From NCBI GenBank assembly GCA_026545225.1, contig CM048848.1, forward strand, positions 49,439,806 to 49,503,805: a stretch of DNA of 64,000 nt, read 5' to 3'. The position numbers and the translations under genes are program-made. This document shows positions 24,701 through 34,456 of the stretch, piece after piece (position 1 is the stretch's first letter; each line of letters opens with the position of its first letter). The DNA comes from Cornus controversa. Lineage: Eukaryota; Streptophyta; Magnoliopsida; Cornales; Cornaceae. Under the pieces are notes generated by a model. That model was not told where the DNA came from and did no database searches. It was given only the letters and a program-made list of their open reading frames with translations.

Positions 24701-25882
24701 TTCGTTATTCACAGGGGTGAGGCGAATCCAATCTAGCTTCATTGCGCCTCGCACATCTGGGCTATTACGGTTCAGATGCGTCCGGTGCATGTGCATCGGG
24801 CACATCCAATATCTATTTTGTCATTGTGGTTGATTCAGTTTATCTTGAGATCATATCCGCACAACAATAAATCATTGAGTACATACCAAAACAATTGAAC
24901 TTGAGATCAACTCAGTTATTCCCCAAAGAACTTCTAAATGTTTTCATAATATAGTTCATACTTAAGTGACTGAGGTGGAATTTAATAATTCAATTAAACG
25001 CTTAATTATGAATGGATTAAGCAATTAATTAATTAATTATGTTTGATAACGCAATTTAAATATCACTAAAAAAGGTAAACACCACTTAAAATGGAATAAA
25101 ATTTTAAGTGACAGAAACATCATTTATCACTATATTCTGAAAGCTGAAAATTCAAAAGATATCAAAAAGTATTTATTTTTTAATTATCACTTAAAAACTT
25201 CAATACTTAAAATTTATCTCCTAAAATTTTCAGTAATTAATTTTTAATTTTCTCAAACAACACCTAAGTCACACAATCCTTCAATTCAATTTGTGAATTA
25301 TTCTTTGAATTATAAACAATTACATAATACTGAATAAAAATGATTTAAAATGTGCAGAATTAAGAATGAACTTGTAACATTAAAAAAGAATAACAAATTC
25401 TTACCATATTATAGTCAGCTTCATATTCATCATTTTGTTTCGTTATTTATCTAATAAGTGTTTAAGTATAAGAGATATTGGAATCAGTTCAAATATATAG
25501 TCTACAAATATTGGATGTGTGTGTATACACAAATATATATTTGCAAACAAATTATATAGACATTTTTTAGTTTTACTTTATTTAATTATGATGCTTATTA
25601 TTTTAGAATTCTATAAAGTAATCATTTCATGTACAAAAATTTAAATAATAAATCTTTAAGAATTTAGAATAAATGTATAGATTTCTCGGGTCACATTTAT
25701 TTAAAAATAAAAACATACTATAATTTTTGTATTTTAATTATTACTAATATTATGTATCTCCTAACATAGAAGAAATAAGATTACTTATAGGTTAAATATA
25801 TTTCCTCATACTTGTGAAATTACATTTTTATTATTTCATAAAGAATATAATGACATTTAACATATCTATAAATATTGAAACA

Positions 25883-25916
<34 letters not shown>

Positions 25917-26528
25917 GATAGCATACAAGTGTACAAGTGCTTTGGAGACACTCCCACTTTAACCAAATTTTCAATTTTGTTGCTTTTCGCGCTTCCACTC
26001 TCCCACTCATTCTTACTCTGTATGTTCAACTATAAAATCGGCTAAGCCTAACCGATTTCACACTGTTGGTTGAGGATGTGTCAGAGCCAACGACTCAGCT
26101 CAAAGTAATGTGGTAACTGCAAAGGACAATCATAAATTAAAAAACTAGACAAGTATAGGTGCATACAAGTAAGTATACTGAATTTAAAGATAATTGAAAC
26201 TGAATTGTGTTTGGTCGAAAACTCTTTACAAAGTCCAACCCTTCTCTTATTCATAGACTCCTAAAACTCTTAACAAACTACCTAATCAAATTTCAAAATA
26301 AGTTCCACTTGATAAGCCTATGTACAACCAAAACGCCACATGTCTTCTTGTCATTCACTCAAGAGTTTTGATTTAAACTTCTTTTAGTATTATATTTCCA
26401 ACAAATAGTCTCACTTGATATATATCTCATCATAAATGCACATCATTTAGTTAAGACTTCTAGAGTATGTAACGCCTCCACCCCTACCCCCACCTAATAT
26501 TGTTCGCATTAAAATGTGTTGTGTCATA
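24701..26528. other. Intergenic, AT-rich, no gene recognised
   Basis: Very AT-rich sequence with short direct repeats and a CA run at about 25877-25911. The last about 70 bp (GTAACGCCTCCACCCC to GTCATA) appear to belong to an older repeat that continues after the Athila insertion at 39592. Confidence 0.6.
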
Positions 26529-26533
26529 CAAGG

Positions 26534-27959
26534 TGATGTGGTCGGAACTAAATTATATTGCAAGCTTAATTTTTGCCCTTTTTATCAAAATATAATTTAA
26601 CCACTCGCAAGAGCACGAATCTTTGCAGATAAGGTTCTATATAGAGGGTATCGATCCCACGAGGACTAGTCGTTAATTGTCATAGAGAAAGATTAATTCT
26701 ACTTTAATTCAAACAAAACAGATTTTTGGTTTTGTGTTTAGAAACTATTGCATAAAGGAAATGACAATAAAATTAAAGAGTAAAGTTGGGAGAGAGAACT
26801 AGGGTTGGTTTCCACCCCTAGCCATTCACATGTTCATAAGTGTAGCAAGCAAGGGATTCATTAATTAAATGCCTAACAATGACATTAGGCTTGTGACCTC
26901 AATGACATATCAAAAGATCAATGTGTGTGCTAACCTATCATAATCCATCTTCAACAAGCATAGCTCTTCAACCTAACTAACTACCTACTTACTCTACTCT
27001 CTAAGTGAACACTACATGCATCCAAACTACCTTGTCTTGGCATGGTCTATACAAACTAGCATCACACATTCATTTAAACACCATTATCTAGCCATCATTT
27101 GCACTTCTTGTGGAATATGCAAATGTTGTGCATTCAAGTGACAAAACCTACTCTAAGACAAGAATAAATTCCATATCAAATGAATATATAAAAGAAATGT
27201 ATTTGTGTACATAATCACTAGGCTAAATAATCAACATTTAATTACAAGTCCCAAGAGCTACAAAGATGAACAAGTTTACATGGCTAGGGGTTGAAACCAA
27301 CACCCTAGTAGAAGAGTTAGTTGCTCATGGTTGCCTTGCACCCTTCCATTGATGAAGAGAATGAAGCTTCTTGGTCTGGTTCAGCCCTTCCTCTTTTTCT
27401 CCCGAAGGTCTCTCTCTTCTTCCTCTGATTTGTATGTATTGAGAGATATATGAGATATGTGGCTTTTGGTGCTTTTTGTATGCTTTTTGGCTCCTTTGGG
27501 CCCACCATATATATATATATATCATTATATATATCTCTTGTATCAAGAAGGCCCCCAAAAGTCTTGTTCAAGTCAGACAATCCCCTTAAGTCGTGCAAAA
27601 AGGGGGATTTTGTTGCAAGTGGGAGAGCAGGTGAGCAAGTGGCCAAGTGGGCTCTGCAGCATTTCGATTGATCGAAATTGCATTTCGATTGATCGAGATT
27701 TCGATCAATCGAAATGAGATTTCGATCAATCGAAATTTCGATTGATCGAAATCCACATCTCGATTGATCGAAATGCCTTGGCAACAGTTTCTGATTTCAT
27801 CTCTTGACTGCAGAAAACTTCCAACTTTGCTCCATTTACTCCAATACCTGCAATACATCAAAAACACAAAAATACCGTAAACATATCTCGGTAAACGCAA
27901 AAACGGAACTAACGTATGCAATAAAGAGGGTTCAAATGTATAGAATTGAACACTTATCA
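26534..27959 (-). repeat. 3' LTR of the Athila element
   Basis: A 1426 bp copy of the LTR at 38161-39586, with TG...CA ends and a preceding CAAGG target-site copy. The frames reading FDQSK and SIDRN repeats in this LTR are only translations of its 14 bp repeat array, not genes. Confidence 0.97.
27663..27772. repeat. Six-copy near-palindrome array in the 3' LTR
   Basis: The copy of the array at 39290-39399 in the other LTR, with the same order and orientations of units. Confidence 0.95.
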
Positions 27960-27996
27960 CACCCCCAAACTTACATATTGCTAGTCCCTTAGCAAT
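27960..27996 (-). promoter_or_regulatory. Polypurine tract plus hairpin next to the 3' LTR
   Basis: On the minus strand GTTTGGGGGTG lies directly before the LTR, as needed to prime plus-strand synthesis. Just upstream is ATTGCTAAGGGACTAGCAAT, a 7 bp stem hairpin. Confidence 0.8.
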
Positions 27997-27999
27997 ACA

Positions 28000-28645
28000 A
28001 TATTACAAAAATGAAATTAACTATCTTATACAAAAGTTTAATCATGCTCAGTCATCAACTAGATAAAGGGCGCTCATCCATTCATTTCACAATTGGCAAA
28101 TGCAACAAGTATTACAGAACTATGCGGCCATTAGCAAAAATGGACTTTCACAAGCTATAAATGAACGACAGTCCCCACATGCTGGCCAGCCCGAACAACT
28201 ATAACAATTCCAACCCCAAAATCCTCTTTGAAAAGTGAACATGCATTCTAACGTGCGGCTTTTGTCATATTTGGATAAGAAAACGAACAAATCTGTTTTT
28301 AAGAGAAAAACTCATTGAAAATGCTCAACCCGGCTGTTTCATTATCACAAAACATTCATGATTGCTCATGTGCGGATGACCGTGCAATGCTTAGCTCTTT
28401 TTGCTTTCTTGTAAGCCCATGTAGCGGCATTGGGCCAATGACTCCCAAACCAATTGGTTTTAGGGCATTAGGTGAAGAAGCACCCCTCGGACTTAATAAC
28501 CGAGCTTACAAGGCGATGAGCTTAAGCAAGCCATCCGCTTATTACTGCTCAACCTTACACACTTTTACACGAATATTTCCTGCTTTGAGGCATAGAAATC
28601 CGGTTTATTTAGTGAGAAGGCTTATTGCATATTTTTCTCTTTTTA

Positions 28646-28678
<33 letters not shown>

Positions 28679-29780
28679 ACAACCGGAAGAACTTATTCTT
28701 TAAGATGCTCAGATAAAAACAGAAATTTTCAAAAATTCTCCCTCAGACTTATACCCCACAATTTAAACTGCATGTGTGCGAATTTGTGCGGTTAAGGACA
28801 AATTTAGGGCAAGAATTGTACGTGCTCGAGTTTGGACAATAATGTAGACCGCTCTAGCCTACTATAAAGCTTGCAAAAGTGCGGGTATTTACAATGTTAA
28901 AGTTCTTAACTACCTGCTGCATTTACCTCGGACATTTATTCGAATGATCTTCCTTTACAAAGCAAGACATCATAGCAAGCATGCAAAAATATCACAGAAA
29001 AAAAACTGCTCTACAATGACACTCAATATAATGACTGAACATTGCATGCATATGCAAGTGGTATAGCATACCGCACCCCCAAACTTATATGCAACATTGT
29101 CCTCAATGCTTGGACAAGAAGAGCAAGGAAAGAAGTTACCGGGATGGCAGAATGCGAGAAAAATGGAAGTCCACAGCAGCGGTCATCCTGTAAATAAGAA
29201 AAATCTGCACAGAATACCAACTGGATACCACGAGCATTACGAGGAACAAAAAGTAGATAAATAGAACATAATGAAATACTTATGCACAAACAGACAATGC
29301 CAATATCACTGTAAATCTAATGGTCTGAACTGGTGTTTCCCGATTGTCTAAGAGGTCTATGCGACAAGATATTGACTATCCAGGCGCGCTAACGTATAGC
29401 ACGCAAAGGGGCTGCCTTTCTTTATTACCGCCATACTGTGTTGAAGCAATCTCAACAGTATTGGGAATTAAAACCAGGCGGTACTAAACGGAAATCATCA
29501 ACTGAATCGCATATAACAATTAGACAAGTGGTACTACATACATAGTCAAAGTCTAGAGAACAGATAAATTGACGGAAAGCAAAAAGAAAAGGCAGGAAAG
29601 ATAACACATGTCATAAAAGCAAATATAAATGTATTCCATAAAGATGAAAATGCGTTTCAGTACAAAGGGTACATGTAGGCGGAATACGCAAAAAAGAAAC
29701 GAAACATGGCCAACATGGCCTATCAAAAATAAAGAAAGTAAAATACAGAAAGTAAAGTATAAAAGGTGAATAAAGTGCAG
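28000..29780 (-). other. Athila 3' non-coding region between ORF3 and the 3' LTR
   Basis: No minus-strand gene is seen. A T run lies at about 28652-28674. An antisense open frame at 28315-28716 has no recognised domain. Confidence 0.6.
29074..29108 (-). promoter_or_regulatory. Second, internal copy of the polypurine tract-hairpin module
   Basis: On the minus strand CATTGAGGACAATG (5 bp stem) precedes TAAGTTTGGGGGTGCGG, copying the layout of the LTR-proximal tract about 1.1 kb away. It may act as a second plus-strand primer or be a relic. Confidence 0.5.
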
Positions 29781-31004
29781 CTACTCGAGGGCGGGTGGTG
29801 GTGGTGGTGGCTCGGTGGGAGCAGAAGTGGAGGTGGAGGCTCGACCTGCGAACAGGAACTGCAGATCCTGCCGGAAGGCTCGGAACTCATCTAAGATCGC
29901 TCTCTGGCCCTGCACCAGAGAAGAAATGTCCGTCCGAATACCCGCCAGCTGACTCTGCGTCACCTGGACGTGCTCGTCAAAATCCTGCTGGAGCCGCTCT
30001 ACGTCAGCCGCCAGGCAGGAATAGCCTGTCGCTAAGATATCATGCCGCTCTGCAGCGACATCCATCTCCTCGTCCTCCATCTCCTCGTCCTCCATCTCAG
30101 CCCCTGCTGGCTCTCCCTCATCCATCTCCACCGGGGCATCCATATCTACATCGTCTGGTGGATCACCCTGATGGTCCTGTCGCTCTAAGTGTCGCCTCAC
30201 CCGATCCCACTGAGTAGATGTGAAGCGGGTGGGCGGTGCCAACTGAACGTCAGTCCGACTGACTGGTATACTGGCACTGCTGAGAAAAGCGGCGATCAAG
30301 AATGGAAAGGGAAGCTGCCAACTCGCTGCTCTCTTCTTCCTCTTGTCGACAAGGCCATCCCAAACTTTGTGCATCTGCCCCCAGATAAGCGATGGGACAG
30401 AAAACCAAGTGCCCGTATGGAAAGCATAGAGGCAACGGAGGAGGTCGCCCCTGCGCTCTGCCACGTGCTGCAGCGGACACGCGTTCTTGAGGAGAACGGT
30501 GTCCAGGAACCAATATCTGCTCGGGCACATCGATTTGGACGTGCAGTTGCGACGGGGTGTGGTAAACTCCCCGCCACACATGTCCATCACCATCGAGAAG
30601 AGCGTAGTGTCGGCTGGGAGCGCGGCTCTATAAAGTGGCTGACCGTCCGGGCCAACCATATCCGGCGGCTGCTGGTGAGGAATGCCGAGCATATGAGCAA
30701 TCCGGCTCGGCGTAATCGTGATCGTGACAGTGGCCACGGTAGTCTCGAGTGTATCTGGCGCTGTGCAGGAGTAGGTCATATGCTCGTAAAAGACCTGCAC
30801 TAGGCGCTCATGTGCCACGTCTGTGGGAGGCACACATAGCCGATCGAGGCGACGCCTCCTGAGCTCGGCAACCGTCCACTCGGTGTCGGGACGCCTCTCA
30901 AACTCGGCTAAGTCGAAAACCTGCTCTGGGTGGAACTTCCGAGACCGGAAGGCTCGCCCGGGCACGTCACGAACAGCACCGGCGGCGTTCTTCACTCTTG
31001 CCAT
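29781..31004 (-). CDS. Athila ORF3, plant transposon protein-like (env-position), 407 aa
   Basis: The start is the ATG of MARVKNAAGAVRD; the frame is open upstream but has no earlier ATG. The N-terminal about 270 residues (FDLAEFERRPDTEWTV, RIAHMLGIP, LYAFHTGTWFSVPSLIWG) resemble the 'putative plant transposon protein' region found after pol in Athila elements. An acidic EMEDEEMEDEE stretch follows, then a likely coiled coil (LQQDFDEHVQVTQSQLAGIR onward) and a Pro-rich end. It is in the position of retroviral env, but I see no signal peptide or membrane span. The region is clearly GC-richer than gag-pol. The frame is intact. Function unknown. Confidence 0.7.
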   Translation of the reverse strand: MARVKNAAGAVRDVPGRAFRSRKFHPEQVFDLAEFERRPDTEWTVAELRRRRLDRLCVPPTDVAHERLVQVFYEHMTYSCTAPDTLETTVATVTITITPSRIAHMLGIPHQQPPDMVGPDGQPLYRAALPADTTLFSMVMDMCGGEFTTPRRNCTSKSMCPSRYWFLDTVLLKNACPLQHVAERRGDLLRCLYAFHTGTWFSVPSLIWGQMHKVWDGLVDKRKKRAASWQLPFPFLIAAFLSSASIPVSRTDVQLAPPTRFTSTQWDRVRRHLERQDHQGDPPDDVDMDAPVEMDEGEPAGAEMEDEEMEDEEMDVAAERHDILATGYSCLAADVERLQQDFDEHVQVTQSQLAGIRTDISSLVQGQRAILDEFRAFRQDLQFLFAGRASTSTSAPTEPPPPPPALE

Positions 31005-31018
31005 GGCCGCGGAACAGT

Positions 31019-31425
31019 CTGCACTGGATTCCAAAAGGTACGTAAATAAAAGATGAATAAGAAGAAAGTTAAACTACTACTAGACTAAAAGAATAAATAA
31101 AAAAAAATAAAAATAAAAATGAAGTCCTAGTCCAAGGTACTGACAAAAATGCAAAAAGTTGCACTCGAAGAGGCAATGTGAACGGGCGCAACCGAAACGA
31201 AGGTGCCACGGTTATACACCGAACACTAAGCGTTTGAAATGAAGAAAATGCCAAATCCCACTCCTGCTTGAATTCCTACCCCCCCCCCCCCGAAACCCAC
31301 AAAAACTGGATTCGGACATCGCACTCGCAACCATCCACCCCAACATGATCTAACTATGTTTATTCCGCTGTAAAACTATCAAAAATGGCGAGAGAATAAA
31401 CAAAAAGTAGCCATGCATCACTTAC
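31019..31425 (-). other. Candidate 5' UTR intron before ORF3
   Basis: The donor is TCACGAG|GTAAGTGATG, a near-ideal plant site. The acceptor GTGCAG|ACTG is preceded by a pyrimidine-rich tract (CTTTCTTCTTATTCATC). The intron of 407 bp ends 14 nt before the ORF3 ATG at 31004. Confidence 0.55.
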
Positions 31426-31639
31426 CTCGTGAGGAAGAAGATGAACGGCTCAACCGAAGAAAACTCCACGCGCAGCCGCGAAGAGAAGATCGCGCAGATG
31501 CTTGCGGCGGATCGGACTGCGTCGGATGGCGGCGGATGATCGGGAATGGAAGATCGAGTGCTCGGGAGTGCTTGGATAGGGCTTGGATCGCACAGAGGGA
31601 GAGAAGAAGTCGGATGGTCTTTTAAAATGGGAGGGAAGC

Positions 31640-31665
31640 CCAACGGTTTAAATAGATTTTCGGCT
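31640..31665 (-). promoter_or_regulatory. Candidate internal TATA box for ORF3
   Basis: On the minus strand TCTATTTAAACC lies about 30 bp after the end of the 14 bp array. It is followed by a CT-rich, GC-rich leader that looks like a plant 5' UTR. Confidence 0.45.
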
Positions 31666-31687
31666 CACGTGCAGGCTCCGCGTGCAT

Positions 31688-32066
31688 TTCGATTGATCGA
31701 AATGTGCATTTCGATCAATCGAAATTTCGATTGATCGAAATCTTGCTTCGATCAATCGAAACTAACTTCGATGGATCGAGATTGTCTCTTCGATCAATCG
31801 AACATTCCTTCCCTAAATCACATTTTTACTTCGATCAATCGAACATTTAATTGATGCAATCGAACTTTTAGTTCGATCAATCGAAATCCCATTTCGATCA
31901 ATCGAAAGTTTTGATCGACCAAAGACCTATCGAAGTGCAATCGAAGAATATCACCTCTCGGGACTTTGGACTTGGCAAATCTCTGCAATTTTTCGATCAA
32001 TCGAAACCAAAATTTCGATCAATCGAAATTTTCGATTGATCGAAATCTTGGTTTCGATCAATCGAA
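31688..32066. repeat. Array of 14 bp near-palindromes TTCGAT(TG/CA)ATCGAA between pol and ORF3
   Basis: About eleven perfect and four degenerate copies of TTCGATCAATCGAA or its complement TTCGATTGATCGAA lie in about 380 bp. The arms TTCGAT/ATCGAA are perfectly inverted around a central TG or CA. Each copy holds two CG dinucleotides. The same unit forms a shorter array in both LTRs. Confidence 0.95.
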
Positions 32067-32237
32067 ATGCTCAAAAATAGTCAGTTTAAAATATGCTTCA
32101 GAGACTTGGATATTGGGGAATTAGATACTACATTGCTTAGATACAAACCTACTTTGGATTAAAGGGACACCATGGAAGCTTGATAGCAACCATGGCGTCG
32201 CCACCTTACACGTCTATGGCGCGACGTCCGGATCGGC

Positions 32238-34456
32238 TCACGAGTCAAAATACACGGGATCCGTCAAAGTGACGACATCCACGTATTCGGTGGTGACTTG
32301 GTCATCCACGCACACTTTTAAGCGCTGCCCGTTTACTTTGAACATCGAGCCATCTTTCAAGTCCTTCAATTCCACCGCTCCATGGGGGGCGACGGAATTA
32401 ACCAAAAATGGTCCATCCCAACGGGAGCGAAGTTTTCCGGGAAACAAATGGAGGCGCGAGTTGTACAACCAAACTTTTTGGCCCGGCGAAAATGTTTTGA
32501 CTCGAATATTACGATCATGAAAGGCTTTGGACCTTGCCTTATAGATTTTCGCATTCTCATACGCGTCATGTCGCAATTCTTCCAATTCATTTAATTGAAG
32601 CTTTCGATTAGAGCCGGCCTTTTTCATGTCAAAATTGAAGGTCTTGGTGGCCCACATAGCTTTATGCTCCAATTCAACCGGAAGATGGCACGCCTTGCCA
32701 TAAACTAACCGATAAGGTGACATTCCAATGGGAGTTTTGTATGCGGTTCGGTATGCCCATAATGCGTCGTTTAGTCGCAATGACCAATCCTTCCGGTCAG
32801 GCCGAACAGTTTTCTGAAGAATGTTCTTAATCTCCCTATTGGATACTTCTACTTGGCCACTAGTTTGAGGATGGTAGGGGGTGGCTACTTTGTGTGTGAC
32901 GGAGTATTTGAGAAGCAAGGTTCGAAGGAACCGGTTACAGAAATGCTTACCTCCGTCACTGATGATGGCCCGAGGCGTACCAAACCGGCTAAAAATGTTA
33001 GCTTGTATGAATTTAACCACAACTGCGTGATCGTTGGTTTTGGTAGCAACGGCCTCTATCCACTTAGATACGTAGTCCACCGCCACAAGTATGTACTCAT
33101 GACCAGTAGAGGGTGGAAATGGTCCCATGAAGTCAATGCCCCACACATCAAATATTTCAATGACAAGAATAGGGTTAAGAGGCATCATGTCCTTCCGAGA
33201 CATCGCGCCGAGGCGCTGACATCGCTCACACGAGCGGCAGAATGAATATGCATCCCGATGAAGTGTCGGCCAGAAAAATCCGCATTGAAGAATTTTTGCT
33301 GCGGTTTTCTTAGCACTAAAGTGTCCCCCACAAGCGAGTGTATGACAAAATTTAAGAATGCCTTGGAATTCACTGTTGGGTACACACTTACGAATTATTT
33401 GATCGGGGCAGTATTTGAACAATTGAGGATCGTCCCAATAATATGATCGTGATTGGGAGAGAAAACGATCCTTCTCTTGTTTGGTCCAAGAAGATGGTAT
33501 TTTACCGGTTGCCAAATAATTAACCACATCCGCATACCAAGGGATACTTTCTTGAGAGATGACAAAGAGTTGTTCATCCGGGAAGGATTCACAAACTGGA
33601 ATGGAATTATGGAGGGATTCAACAAGAATTCTAGAAAGGTGGTCAGCTACCACATTTTCAGTTCCCTTTTTGTCTCTAATCTCAAAATTGAACTCTTGCA
33701 ACAAGAGTATCCAGCGGATCAACCTAGGCTTGGTGTCCTTTTTCGTCAAAAGATGCCGGAGGGCAGCATGGTCCGAATAGACAATGATCTTTGAACCTAA
33801 TAAATAAGCTCGAAATTTGTCTAATGCAAATACTACCGCAAGCAATTCCTTTTCCGTTGTGGTATAATTGATTTGAGCTTCGGAAAGGGTTTTACTTGCG
33901 TAATAGATGACATGTGGCAGTTTGTCTACTCGTTGCCCCAAGACCGCACCCATGGCATAGTCGGATGCATCACACGTAATCTCAAATGGGAGAGTCCAGT
34001 TTGGAGGGATTAGAACTGGAGCGGTTGTAAGCATGGCGCGGAGTTTTTCAAAAGCGTCAAGGCACGCTTCATCAAAGGTAAAGCAAGACTCTTTTTCAAG
34101 AAGGCGACACAAAGGCCGAGAAATCTTGCTAAAGTCTTTGATGAAACGGCGATAAAATCCCGCATGCCCAAGGAATGAACGAATCTCTCTCACCGTGGAT
34201 GGTGGAGGAAGTTTGGAAATGAGCTCAACCTTGGCTTTATCAACCTCTATTCCTCGCTTAGACACAATATGCCCTAGGACAATACCCTCTTGAACCATAA
34301 AGTGACTCTTTTCCCAACTAAGAATTAGGTTGGTTTCTTGACATCTTTTGAGAACACAAGCTAGATTTTGGAGGCATGATTCATATGAAGGTCCAAAAAC
34401 GGAAAAATCATCCATGAACACTTCTAAGAATTTTCCACCATGTCCGAGAAGATAGA
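32238..34456 (-). pseudogene. Athila RT (rest)-RNase H-integrase, out of frame with the first part
   Basis: This frame continues the polyprotein from [15 protein letters not shown], so it holds the RT active site. Next are RNase H ([31 protein letters not shown]), the integrase zinc motif (H..H...CRSCERC) and the integrase core ([17 protein letters not shown] and the Glu of [10 protein letters not shown]). It ends at a normal stop after [11 protein letters not shown]. No Met start is expected; residues before about 34438 on this frame are off-frame noise. Apart from the frame break, no other stop or lost catalytic residue is seen. Confidence 0.9.

Noticed and set aside
27317..27784. Open frames of 86-155 aa with FDQSK/SIDRN repeats in the LTR (also 38944-39411)
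   Set aside because: They translate the 14 bp near-palindrome array and TATA run of the LTR. They are present identically in both LTRs and show no protein family signal.
28315..28716. 133 aa plus-strand frame in the Athila 3' region
   Set aside because: Antisense to the element, ends in a poly-Phe run from a T stretch, and has no domain or promoter context.
30189..30803. 204 aa plus-strand frame opposite ORF3
   Set aside because: It is a shadow of the GC-rich ORF3 on the minus strand, has no recognisable domain, and is explained by the base composition.
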